Shown here: positions 27,090 through 35,158 of the stretch, piece after piece | Numbering within the stretch: position 1 is the first letter of the stretch | Layout of the letters: each line of letters starts with the position of its first letter | Assembly: GCA_905235285.1 (NCBI GenBank) | Contig: CAJOLI010000004.1 | Span: 1-51,871, forward strand | Direction of reading: 5' to 3' | Origin: an uncultured Bacteroidaceae bacterium | GTDB lineage: Bacteria; Bacteroidota; Bacteroidia; Bacteroidales; Bacteroidaceae | Length of the DNA: 51,871 nucleotides | Made by a program: the position numbers and the translations under genes | Notes under the pieces: generated by a model | What the model saw: only the letters and a program-made list of their open reading frames with translations | The model's database searches: none | Told to the model about the DNA's origin: nothing

Positions 27090-28784
27090 ATGCGTAAACT
27101 TACCGTACTTACAATCGCACTCGTGGGCGCCGCAGCACTCACCTCCTGCGGCAAACTCAAGCAACTGAGCGCCGACAACGTGCGCGTGACCCCCACGCCG
27201 CTCGAAACTGTCGGAGGCGAAGTGCCTGCAACAATCAACGTGACTTTCCCCGAGAAATATATGAAGAAGAAGGTGTCGCTCGGCGTGACGCCCGTGCTCA
27301 AGTACGATGGCGGCGAGGCCACCTCGACTCCCTCCACGTTCCAGGGCGAAAAAGTGCTGGGCAACGGCACCACCGTGGCTTACAAAGCCGGCGGCAACTA
27401 CACCATGCGCGCCACATTCCCCTTCGTAGATGCTATGCAGCAGAGCGACCTCTACCTGCGCTTCGACGCCAAGAAGGGCAATAAGAGCGTGAACCTGCCT
27501 GACCTGAAGGTGGGCTACGGCGTCTTGGCCACCAGCGAACTGCTGAAGAACACCCTTGCCAGCGTCAACCCCGCGCTCGCCCCCGATGCCTACCAGCGCA
27601 TCATCAAGCAGAAGCAGGAGGCACAGATTAAGTACCTCGTAAACCAGGCCAACGTGCGCGCCAGCGAGCTCAACAGCACCAGCATCAAGGACTTCGTAAA
27701 AATCCTGAAGGAAATCAACGACAACCAGGAGACGCTGCAGCTGCAGAACATCGAGGTCAGCGCCTACGCTTCGCCCGAAGGCCGCTACGACTTCAACGCC
27801 CAGCTGGCTGAGAAGCGCCAGAACACCTCCAGCGCTTATGTCGAGGGTCAGCTCAAGAAGAACCGCATGAAGGCCGACGTTGACACGAAGTTCACGGCCG
27901 AGGACTGGGAAGGCTTCCAGCAGCTGGTCAGCGAGAGCAATATCCAGGACAAGGATGTCATCCTGCGCGTCCTCTCGATGTATCAGGATCCTGCCGAGCG
28001 CGAGCAGCAGATACGCAACATGAGCGTCGTGTATGACGAGCTTGCCAAGGGCATCCTGCCCGAGCTGCGCCGCGCACGCCTCATCGCCAACTACAATGTC
28101 ATCGGCCGCTCTGACGAGCAAATCTTAGACCAGTTCCAGAAAGATGCCAGCCAGCTCAGCGTGGAGGAAGTGCTCTACGGCGCTGCACTGCAGGACGATA
28201 ACAGCCAGAAACAGGCTTGGTACGAGAAGGCTGCCCAGCTCTTCCAGAGCGACGCCCGTCCCTACAACAACCTGGCCAACCTGGCTTACCAGAACGGCGA
28301 CCTCGCCTCTGCTGCCAACTATCTGGCCAAGGCCAAGAGCCTGAACGCCAACAGCCCCGAAGTGGCCACCAACGAAGCTCTCCTCGCTCTGGCCAAAGGT
28401 CAGACGGCAGAGGCCGAAGCCCTGCTGGCCAAGGGCGTGGGCGCCAACAGCTACAACGAAGTGCTTGGCAACCTCAACCTGGCCAAGGGTAACTATGCCG
28501 CCGCTGCCGCCAACCTTGCCGGCGTGAAGAGCAACAGCGCCCTGCTCGCTCAGATCCTCAACAAGGACTACGTCGCTGCCACTGCAACCCTCGCAGGCAT
28601 AAAGAACGCCGACGCCTACACCTCATACCTCGGCGCTATCCTGGCCGCACGGCAGAACAACGCCTCGGCTCTCGTCAACAACCTGCGCACTGCAGTGCAG
28701 AAAGACTCCAGCCTGGCTCAGCGCGCTGCCCGCGACCTTGAGTTCGCCAAGTATGCTGCTCAAGTCGCTGCCCTGCTGAAATAA
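27090..28784 (+). CDS. Outer-membrane-type lipoprotein with OmpA-like and TPR regions
   Basis: A 564-residue protein. The leader MRKLTVLTIALVGAAALTSC ends in a lipobox (L-T-S-C), so it is lipidated. Residues ~25-130 are beta-rich. About residue 215-260 the segment LQNIEVSAYASPEGRYDFNAQLAEKRQNTSSAYV resembles an OmpA-C-like fold (compare the I-x-V-x-G-x-x-D/S-x-x-G...N..L...R pattern), which may contact peptidoglycan. The region from ~370 contains TPR-like helical repeats (AWYEKAAQLFQSDARPYNNLANLAYQNGDLASAANYLAKAKSL), ending in alanine-rich repeats. Strong consensus promoter and biased, GC-rich codon use suggest high expression. Similar TPR lipoproteins are frequent in Bacteroidales; their function is not established. 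Confidence 0.8.
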   Translation: MRKLTVLTIALVGAAALTSCGKLKQLSADNVRVTPTPLETVGGEVPATINVTFPEKYMKKKVSLGVTPVLKYDGGEATSTPSTFQGEKVLGNGTTVAYKAGGNYTMRATFPFVDAMQQSDLYLRFDAKKGNKSVNLPDLKVGYGVLATSELLKNTLASVNPALAPDAYQRIIKQKQEAQIKYLVNQANVRASELNSTSIKDFVKILKEINDNQETLQLQNIEVSAYASPEGRYDFNAQLAEKRQNTSSAYVEGQLKKNRMKADVDTKFTAEDWEGFQQLVSESNIQDKDVILRVLSMYQDPAEREQQIRNMSVVYDELAKGILPELRRARLIANYNVIGRSDEQILDQFQKDASQLSVEEVLYGAALQDDNSQKQAWYEKAAQLFQSDARPYNNLANLAYQNGDLASAANYLAKAKSLNANSPEVATNEALLALAKGQTAEAEALLAKGVGANSYNEVLGNLNLAKGNYAAAAANLAGVKSNSALLAQILNKDYVAATATLAGIKNADAYTSYLGAILAARQNNASALVNNLRTAVQKDSSLAQRAARDLEFAKYAAQVAALLK

Positions 28785-28816
28785 GCGGTTGCGACACCGA
28801 TACGCTCTAACCCACT

Positions 28817-28922
28817 GAGACACTGAAATATTGAAATATTGAAAGAGATGAAGACGAAACTTTCGTTCTACAGATGCCTGCTGGCTTGTCTTGCTTTCAA
28901 TGTTTCAATGTTTCAATGTCTC
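28817..28922. repeat. Inverted repeat spanning the start of the thioredoxin-fold lipoprotein gene
   Basis: Two 29-nt arms, 28817-28845 and 28894-28922, are inverted copies with three differences (two become G-U pairs in RNA). Each arm is itself a tandem of 8-bp units (TGAAATAT twice on the left; TTTCAATG three times on the right). The ATG at 28848 is two bases inside the 48-nt loop, and the right arm encodes part of the signal peptide (FNVSMFQCL). Confidence 0.8.
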
Positions 28923-29819
28923 TTTTTTATGTCATGCTCTGACCCCCGACGCTTCCGCCTAAAGGGCGAGATAGAGAACCTCGAGCAGGCAGAGTTCTTC
29001 ATCTACAGCACCGACGGCGGTCTCGACCGCCTCGACACCATCACCGTGCGCGACGGACGTTTCAAGTGGGAGACGCTCATAGAGCACGAAGCTACTTTCT
29101 TCCTCATATACCCTAACCTGAGCCAGCAGGTAATCTTTGCCACTCCGGGCGATGAGGTTCGTGTCATCGGCGACGCATCGCAGCTGCGTGCCATAAACGT
29201 TCTCGGCTCTGACGAGAATAGTGCCTACACCAAATTCCGCATGGCACATTTCAACGACAAAGCCAAGCAGCTCACCGATGCCATGCGCAACTTTATAGAA
29301 GCCAACCCCGACAGCCGTGTGAGCACCTATATGCGTTCGCTCATCCAAAGCGGTTCGGGAGGCTCCAGCGTGGAAGTCGGCCAGAAGCTTACAGACATCG
29401 AGCTGCAGCCCGACGGCCTTTCTGCCGACAGCACTACGATACGTCTGCGACCCGGGCGCCCCGTTCTGCTGACGTTCTGGGCCTCATGGATTAACGAGAC
29501 GACGGAGGACTTATACTTCCTGAAGAAGGCTCACCGCCAGTCGCAACAGACGACAGGCGAAAAAAGCGTACGAGTCATCAGCATAAGTCTCGACGCAGCT
29601 GCAGATGCCTACAGAACCACCTGCCGCTACGACAGCATAATCTGGGAGTCGCGCTGCTATCGCCAGCTGTGGGATACGCCTATCGTGAACCAGCTGTCCG
29701 TAACGACACTCCCCTACTACATCCTCACCGACGCCAACCTGACCGTGGTAGCCTGCGGCAGCAATTGGAAAGATGATATCCAGCGTGCCCTTTACAGCCT
29801 GACATCTAACGGCCGCTGA
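28848..29819 (+). CDS. DUF4369 / thioredoxin-like lipoprotein lacking the CxxC motif
   Basis: A 323-residue lipoprotein. ATG 28848 starts a leader ending in L-F-F-M-S-C, a lipobox; a TTG nine bases upstream is in frame but unnecessary. Residues ~35-130 fit DUF4369 (FRLKGEIENLEQAEFFIYSTDGGLDRLDTITVRDGRFKWET), the domain placed before TlpA-like thioredoxins in Bacteroidetes. The C-terminal half has the thioredoxin-like fold (RPVLLTFWASWINETTEDLYFLKKAH ... VRVISISLD ... LSVTTLPYYILTDANLTVVA). Where TlpA has W-C-x-x-C, this protein has W214-I215-N-E-T, so neither redox cysteine is present: it cannot do thiol-disulfide exchange at that site. It may be a binding or structural form. It lies 63 bp after the TPR lipoprotein. 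Confidence 0.8.
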   Translation: MKTKLSFYRCLLACLAFNVSMFQCLFFMSCSDPRRFRLKGEIENLEQAEFFIYSTDGGLDRLDTITVRDGRFKWETLIEHEATFFLIYPNLSQQVIFATPGDEVRVIGDASQLRAINVLGSDENSAYTKFRMAHFNDKAKQLTDAMRNFIEANPDSRVSTYMRSLIQSGSGGSSVEVGQKLTDIELQPDGLSADSTTIRLRPGRPVLLTFWASWINETTEDLYFLKKAHRQSQQTTGEKSVRVISISLDAAADAYRTTCRYDSIIWESRCYRQLWDTPIVNQLSVTTLPYYILTDANLTVVACGSNWKDDIQRALYSLTSNGR

Positions 29820-29847
29820 GTTTTACACAGCCATCCACATAAGCTGA

Positions 29848-29957
29848 TTCATGCGGGTGAATGTGCTGATTCATGCAGGTGAATGGGCCGATTCATGCGG
29901 GTGGATGGGCTGATTCATGCGGGTGAATGTGCCGATTCATGCGGGTGGATGGGCTGA
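29848..29957. repeat. 22-bp tandem array (five units) with internal dyads
   Basis: Five exact 22-bp units lie between the convergent lipoprotein gene and mutS. Each unit is a 14-mer dyad (TTCATGCGGGTGAA or a variant ending GTGGA) plus an 8-mer linker (TGTGCTGA, TGGGCCGA, TGGGCTGA, TGTGCCGA, TGGGCTGA). The 14-mer pairs as five base pairs with a four-base loop, and the GTGAA/GTGGA variants keep pairing through G-U wobble on this strand. A degenerate sixth copy begins at 29958. Confidence 0.9.
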
Positions 29958-29967
29958 TGCAACTGGC

Positions 29968-30027
29968 TGGAAACGACAGCGCGACCGGACGAACCTACTC
30001 GTTCGTCCGGTCGCGTTGTCGTTTCTG
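29968..30027. terminator. Very long hairpin between convergent genes, probable bidirectional terminator
   Basis: Arms 29972-29994 and 30001-30023 pair over 23 bp with a single G-U, and two to four further pairs extend the base; the loop is CTACTC. The stem core is GCGACCGGACGAAC. It lies 46 bp from the mutS stop and directly after the 22-bp array. There is no long T tract on either side, so termination is inferred from position and stem strength. Confidence 0.6.
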
Positions 30028-30072
30028 CCCGCGTAGTTGGCCGCAGATGAGTTTCTTCCCGGCAAGGATGAG

Positions 30073-32685
30073 TTATTTTCCGGTAAGGATACGTTTGATG
30101 CCGTCGAGCTTGTTCAGTGCTTCGATGGGAGTCAGCGCGTTGATGTCGAGGCCGAGGATTTGGTCGCGTATCTGGCAGAGCACAGGGTCGTCGAGCTGGA
30201 AGAACGAGAGTTGCATGTGGCTCTCATCGGGCAGGTTTCCTATCTTGGCGCCCATGCCCAGCCCTTCGCGGTCTGCGCTCGACTCGAGCTGGTGTAGGAT
30301 TGTCTCGGCGCGGCGTACGATGTCCTGCGGCATGCCTGCCAGACGTGCGACATGTATGCCGAAGCTGTGCTCCGAGCCTCCTGGCTCGAGCTTGCGCACG
30401 AAGATGACCTTGCCGCGCACCTCGCGCACGCTTACGTTGAAGTTCTTAATCCGTGCGAAATGTTTCTCCATCTCGTTGAGCTCGTGGTAGTGTGTGGCAA
30501 AGAGTGTACGGGCGTGGCCCTGCCTGTTCTCGTGTATAAATTCCACGATGGCCCAAGCGATAGAGATGCCGTCGTAGGTCGAAGTGCCGCGCCCGAGTTC
30601 GTCGAAGAGTATCAACGAACGCTCGCTGATATTGTTCAGTATGTTGGCCGCCTCGCTCATTTCTACCATGAAGGTAGATTCGCCTACGCTGATATTGTCA
30701 GAGGCCCCGACGCGTGTGAAGATTTTATCGACCCATCCTATGCGTGCGCTCTCGGCAGGCACAAAGCATCCCATCTGTGCCATGAGCGTGATGAGTGCCG
30801 TCTGGCGGAGCAGTGCGCTCTTACCTGCCATGTTTGGTCCTGTAATGATGAGTATCTGTTGGCTTTGCGTATCGAGGCGCACGTCGTTGGCTATGTAGCG
30901 TTCGCCTGGGGGCATCATGCATTCAATGACGGCGTGCCGCCCCTGACGGATATCTATCTCAGTGCTCTCGTCGACTACGGGGCGGATATATCTGTTCTCC
31001 GCTGCCACGAGGGCGAAGGAGAGCAGGCAGTCGAGCTGTGCAACGAGGTGGGCGTTGCGCTGGAAGTCCTGTGTGAAGGCCGCTACGGCATTGACGAGTT
31101 CGGCGAAGAGCTGGCCCTCGAGGGCCAATATCTTATCCTCGGCACCGAGAATTTTCTCTTCGTATTCCTTCAGTTCCTGGGTGATATAGCGCTCTGCATT
31201 GACGAGTGTCTGCTTACGAATCCAGTCGGCAGGCACTTTTTCTTTATATGTATTTCTGACTTCGAGGTAATATCCGAAGACGTTGTTGTAGGCCACCTTG
31301 AGGCTCTGAATGCCTGTAGCTTCTGCCTCGCGCTGCTGCAGCTCGAGCAGGTAGTCCTTGCCGCCGGTGGCTATGCGCCGCAGCTCGTCGAGCTCGGCGT
31401 TGACGCCGTCGCGAATGACGCCTCCTTTCTGCAGCGTGAGTGGCGGGTCGGGCATTACTTCGCGTGCTATACGCTCGCGTATGTCGATGCAGAGGCTCAG
31501 CTGTTGCCCCAGTTGCTGCAGTGTAGGTTCGTCAGCCTCCAGACATGCCAGCTTTATGGGTTCAATGGCTTGAAGGGCCACGCGCAGTGCCACGAGGTCC
31601 CGTGGCGAGACTCGCCCGACGCTGACCTTCGACGTTATGCGTTCGAGGTCTCCTATGAGGCGGAGTTGTTCAGTAATGATGTCTCGCAGGTCTGGCTGGC
31701 GGAAGAAGTGCTCTACGACGTTCAGGCGCGCGTTGATCTGGCCAATATCGCGCAGCGGGAAGATAATCCATCGGCTTATCATACGGGCGCCCATGGGTGT
31801 GATGGTGTGGTCGAGGATGTCGAGCAGCGAGCGTCCACCGTCGTTCAGGGGCTGCAGCAGCTCAAGGTTGCGGACGGTGAACTTGTCGAGCCTGACGTAT
31901 CGCTCTTCCTCGATGCGCGAGATGCGGATGATGTGCGAGAGTTGCGTGTGTTGTGTCAACTCAAGGTACTGCATGATGGCTCCTGCGGCGATGACGGCCG
32001 CCTTGAGGTCGTCGATACCGAAGCCTTTAAGGTTCTTGACGTGGAAGTGGCGTGTGAGCTTGTCGCGCGCTGTCTGGGCCGTGAAGACCCAGTCGTCGAG
32101 CTGGAAGGTGACGTATTTCGTGCCGAAGCAACCCTCGAATAAGCCCTTGCGACCCCGCTCGTAGAGCACCTCCTTGGGGTTGAAATTGCCCATGAGTTTA
32201 TCGATATACTCGGCAGGTCCCTCAGCCACGAGCCACTCGCCCGTGGAGATGTCGAGAAAGCTGACGCCGACAAGGTCCTCCTTGGCAAAATGCACGGCAG
32301 CGAGGAAATTGTTCTCACGGTGGTTGAGCACCGTGTCAGTCAGTGCTACGCCGGGCGTGACCAGCTCCGTTATGCCTCGTTTCACCAGTTTCTTCGTCAA
32401 CTTAGGGTCCTCCAACTGGTCGCAGATGGCCACGCGACGGCCGGCCCTGACGAGCTTTGGCAGGTAGGTGTCGAGGGCGTGATGCGGGAAGCCGGCCATG
32501 GCCGTGCTCTCGCTTTCGCGCCCGTTGTTGCGTTTCGTAAGTGTGATTCCCAGAATGTCTGAAGCCTCTATGGCATCCTGTGCGTAGGTTTCATAGAAGT
32601 CTCCGCAGCGGAAGAGCAGGATGGCGTCGGGGTGCTTGCTCTTCAGGTCGAAGAATTGCTTCATCATGGGGGTTATCTCTGCCAT
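30073..32685 (-). CDS. mutS: DNA mismatch repair protein MutS
   Basis: An 870-residue mismatch-recognition ATPase, full length for MutS1. The N-terminal mismatch-binding domain has the phenylalanine-glutamate motif in [15 protein letters not shown]. Connector, lever and clamp domains follow. The C-terminal ATPase has the Walker [16 protein letters not shown], the family signature around [16 protein letters not shown], Walker [17 protein letters not shown] and the THYHEL motif. The C-terminal tail ([22 protein letters not shown]) is the usual dimer/tetramer helix. No mutL is in the window. A long reverse-strand open frame across this gene is a composition artefact. Confidence 0.97.
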   Translation of the reverse strand: MAEITPMMKQFFDLKSKHPDAILLFRCGDFYETYAQDAIEASDILGITLTKRNNGRESESTAMAGFPHHALDTYLPKLVRAGRRVAICDQLEDPKLTKKLVKRGITELVTPGVALTDTVLNHRENNFLAAVHFAKEDLVGVSFLDISTGEWLVAEGPAEYIDKLMGNFNPKEVLYERGRKGLFEGCFGTKYVTFQLDDWVFTAQTARDKLTRHFHVKNLKGFGIDDLKAAVIAAGAIMQYLELTQHTQLSHIIRISRIEEERYVRLDKFTVRNLELLQPLNDGGRSLLDILDHTITPMGARMISRWIIFPLRDIGQINARLNVVEHFFRQPDLRDIITEQLRLIGDLERITSKVSVGRVSPRDLVALRVALQAIEPIKLACLEADEPTLQQLGQQLSLCIDIRERIAREVMPDPPLTLQKGGVIRDGVNAELDELRRIATGGKDYLLELQQREAEATGIQSLKVAYNNVFGYYLEVRNTYKEKVPADWIRKQTLVNAERYITQELKEYEEKILGAEDKILALEGQLFAELVNAVAAFTQDFQRNAHLVAQLDCLLSFALVAAENRYIRPVVDESTEIDIRQGRHAVIECMMPPGERYIANDVRLDTQSQQILIITGPNMAGKSALLRQTALITLMAQMGCFVPAESARIGWVDKIFTRVGASDNISVGESTFMVEMSEAANILNNISERSLILFDELGRGTSTYDGISIAWAIVEFIHENRQGHARTLFATHYHELNEMEKHFARIKNFNVSVREVRGKVIFVRKLEPGGSEHSFGIHVARLAGMPQDIVRRAETILHQLESSADREGLGMGAKIGNLPDESHMQLSFFQLDDPVLCQIRDQILGLDINALTPIEALNKLDGIKRILTGK

Positions 32686-32851
32686 AGGATTTCTGTAAAG
32701 GTGTGTTCTGTTAACTATGTTTTTCGTCTTGTTATGGTGAGGTCCTGTTTTTATCTCGCTTTACATAATCAATAGGACCCACCTTAAGGGATTAGAGCTG
32801 TGAGGCGCGGCCCGTAGGTGCTGATTGTCCGCTCTCGACCGAACGACACGA

Positions 32852-32931
32852 AAGCCTCAAGAGTTATTGCCAGAACCCTTAAGAGTTTTGTGCGAAAGGC
32901 TTAAGGGTTTTGTGCCGAGGGCTTATTCTTA
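32852..32931. repeat. 22-bp tandem array (CTTAAG-centred) at the 3' end of the HD-protein gene
   Basis: Three full 22-bp units (32852, 32874, 32896) and part of a fourth. Each has a 14-mer centred on a CTTAAG or CTCAAG (for example AACCCTTAAGAGTT) plus an 8-mer such as TTGTGCGA or TTGTGCCG. The fourth part-unit and the end of the third encode the last residues and stop codon of the minus-strand HD-protein gene (stop 32901-32903). Confidence 0.8.
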
Positions 32932-35057
32932 TGCGTCTTCGCGTTGGCCTTTGCCGGGGTCTCGCGCGCGGGCGTTTCGCCGTTTTGCAGTTTAGGATAA
33001 CTTATGCGTGTGTGGTAGATTGTCTTTAATTTCTCCTTTAAGACTTCCTTGGCGGTGCGGATGTCTTTGAAGGTGATGGGGCAGTTGGCGAAATGTCCTT
33101 CTGCGACCTGCGTGTCGATGATGCGTTCTACGAGTTCGCCTATGCTCTCCTCCGTGTATTCTTTGAGCGAACGTGCCGAGGCCTCTACGGCATCGGTCAT
33201 CATGAGAATGGCTTGCTCCGCCGTATAGGGGTCTGGTCCTGAGTAGGAGAAGGCTGCATAGTCTACGACCTCGTCGGGGTGCTGGTTTTTATAGGTGATA
33301 TAGAAGTATTTCACGAGGCCCTTGCCATGATGTGTCGAGATGAAGTCTCGTATGATGTGTGGCAGCTCGTACTTATCGGCCAGGGCTTCGCCATCGGCGA
33401 CATGGCTTATGATGATGCGCGCGCTTTCCTTGGAATCAAGCTTGTCGTGGGGATTCACACCGCCGGCCTGGTTCTCAGTGAAGAATGCTGCGTTCTGCAT
33501 CTTGCCTATATCGTGATAGAGGGCTCCTGTCCGCACGAGCTGGCTCTTGGCACCTATCTTCATGGCCACCTCGGCGGCAAGGTTAGCCACCTGCATCGAG
33601 TGCTGGAAGGTGCCGGGCGCCACCTCGGAGAGGCGTTGTAGCAACGGGCGGTTTACGTTGGAGAGCTCTACGAGCGTGACGTTGCTGGTGAAGCCGAAGA
33701 GGCGCTCGATAAGATACATGAGCGGATATGCAAAGAGCAGCAGCACTCCGGAGATGACGATGTGTTGGTAGATGACGAAGTCAACGCGCGTGAGGCTGGT
33801 GTCGCCCAGTATCTGGCGGCCGTGGAAGAGGTCGAGGCTGGCATAGACGATGAGCATCGTGGCCGTCGACAATATGGCTGTGCGGAAGATCTGAGAGCGC
33901 TCTGAGAGTTCGCGCAAGGTGTAAATAGCCACCAGGCCTCCCGTGAGCTGCGTGGCAATGAACTCAAAGGGGTAGCGCAGCGACAGTGCACAGAGCAGCA
34001 CCAGACAGACATGAATGAAGAAGGCCGTTCGCGAGTCCATAAACACGCGCACGAAGACGGGTATCATGACATACGGAATCAGATAGACCGACAGCAGGGT
34101 ATGGCGCACGAGGAAGCACGTCAGCAGTGGGCAAACCAGCAGCAGGAGCAAGAGCAGCAGGATGCTACGCCCGCTGCTGATGTAGTCGCGCCGGAAGAGG
34201 TTGAAATAGAATATCAGACAGAGTACGATGACGGCCACGTACATGATTTGCCCGATGACGATGAGGCTGTTTTCGCGGCTTGTATTGTTACGCGCCGCGG
34301 CCGCACGCTCGTAGCTCTCCAGTATCTGGGCATCGCGCTCGGTGACAATATTGCCGCGGTCGATGATGCCCTGACCTGCCAGCACCATGCCTGAACTGGG
34401 CGAGAGCGAGCCGAGCAGCTCTTTCCAGTGGGAGTCGGACTTCGTCTGGTCATAGATGAGGTTTGGCACGATAAACTGGTTGAGGTAGAGCCGCATGAAT
34501 TTCTGCCGCGACAGGCCAAGGCTGTCGATATTCGCAAACAAATAGTCATAGGCAGCCTTCGGGCTCAGCAGCTGCCACAAGGGGTGCGTCGAAGCCTCGG
34601 TGCCGGTAAAGATGCGTATGTTCTGACAGCTGTCGGCGTGCAGGCGCTGGGAGTCGTCGGCGCTGATGATGCCTATCTGATAAATGTCGTGCATCCTACG
34701 CTCGATGAAGGTGCGGTAAGAAAGGGGAAACTCGGAGGTGCTCTGCTCGCGCAAGGTGGCTCGTAAAGCCTTTATCTGCTCTGTCTCCACGTGCTCCTGA
34801 TACTCGAAATAGGGCTCGTAGAGCTGGCGCACGCTGTCGCGCTCATACGCGAGCTGTGCATCGGTCTTGAAGATTGGGAAGTCGAAAGGCGCTATCAACT
34901 GACCATAGGGCCACGGACGGCCCACGTCGAAATGCATCAGAGAGCGGTTGCCGCGAGGCTGAAACCAGACAATCAGCGCTATAAAGGCTATAGCTATAAA
35001 CAACTGAGCTGTCACCTCGCGCCAATGGTGAGTTATGGGTTTATTATATCTGCTCAT
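32901..35057 (-). CDS. pgpH: PgpH-type 7TM HD-domain protein (probable cyclic-di-AMP phosphodiesterase)
   Basis: A 718-residue membrane protein. One N-terminal helix (LFIAIAFIALIVWF) is followed by a periplasmic 7TMR-HDED domain of ~250 residues, then a block of seven membrane helices (from about residue 265, VIGQIMYVAVIVLCLIFYF, through VIYQHIVISGVLLLFAYPLMYLIERLF). The C-terminal cytoplasmic HD domain carries L-Y-H-D-I-G-K with further metal ligands in NPHD, IIISHVADG and STHHG. In Firmicutes PgpH proteins hydrolyse c-di-AMP; that activity is assigned here by family only. The C-terminal tail is basic and low-complexity (RETPAKANAKTHKNKPSAQNP), and its last codons overlap the 22-bp repeat array. 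It is divergent from gltX. Confidence 0.88.
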   Translation of the reverse strand: MSRYNKPITHHWREVTAQLFIAIAFIALIVWFQPRGNRSLMHFDVGRPWPYGQLIAPFDFPIFKTDAQLAYERDSVRQLYEPYFEYQEHVETEQIKALRATLREQSTSEFPLSYRTFIERRMHDIYQIGIISADDSQRLHADSCQNIRIFTGTEASTHPLWQLLSPKAAYDYLFANIDSLGLSRQKFMRLYLNQFIVPNLIYDQTKSDSHWKELLGSLSPSSGMVLAGQGIIDRGNIVTERDAQILESYERAAAARNNTSRENSLIVIGQIMYVAVIVLCLIFYFNLFRRDYISSGRSILLLLLLLLVCPLLTCFLVRHTLLSVYLIPYVMIPVFVRVFMDSRTAFFIHVCLVLLCALSLRYPFEFIATQLTGGLVAIYTLRELSERSQIFRTAILSTATMLIVYASLDLFHGRQILGDTSLTRVDFVIYQHIVISGVLLLFAYPLMYLIERLFGFTSNVTLVELSNVNRPLLQRLSEVAPGTFQHSMQVANLAAEVAMKIGAKSQLVRTGALYHDIGKMQNAAFFTENQAGGVNPHDKLDSKESARIIISHVADGEALADKYELPHIIRDFISTHHGKGLVKYFYITYKNQHPDEVVDYAAFSYSGPDPYTAEQAILMMTDAVEASARSLKEYTEESIGELVERIIDTQVAEGHFANCPITFKDIRTAKEVLKEKLKTIYHTRISYPKLQNGETPARETPAKANAKTHKNKPSAQNP

Positions 35058-35082
35058 AAGCTATTATTAAACATTCAATGTG

Positions 35083-35090
35083 CAAATTTA
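35083..35090 (-). promoter_or_regulatory. -7 box for the PgpH-type gene
   Basis: On the minus strand TAAATTTG (35090 to 35083) matches TAnnTTTG 26 bp before the start at 35057. An ATTG about 22 bp further upstream may be a weak -33 box. The divergent gltX promoter lies within 45 bp. Confidence 0.45.
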
Positions 35091-35124
35091 CAACAAATCT
35101 TTCGCCTGTCTGCAATAAATTCCG

Positions 35125-35132
35125 TATTTTTG
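35125..35132 (+). promoter_or_regulatory. -7 box for gltX
   Basis: TATTTTTG followed by GCAG, 27 bp before ATG 35159, with TTTC about 21 bp upstream. It lies inside the longest in-frame open frame (from 35078), which therefore cannot be the true gltX start. Confidence 0.6.
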
Positions 35133-35158
35133 CAGAAAAATTTATCAGACAAATAAAA

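Noticed and set aside
27030..28121. 363-codon open frame on the minus strand over the TPR lipoprotein gene
   Set aside because: Antisense to a gene with promoter, lipobox and repeats; the translated sequence is a low-complexity leucine/valine shadow.
29848..29957. CRISPR-like array
   Set aside because: Units abut with an 8-bp linker that is itself similar each time; there are no unique spacers of 30-40 bp and no cas genes in the window. The same holds for the 32.85- and 45.98-kb arrays.
30352..32142. 596-codon open frame on the plus strand over mutS
   Set aside because: It is entirely antisense to a full-length MutS, has no family motifs and comes from the codon bias of the real gene.
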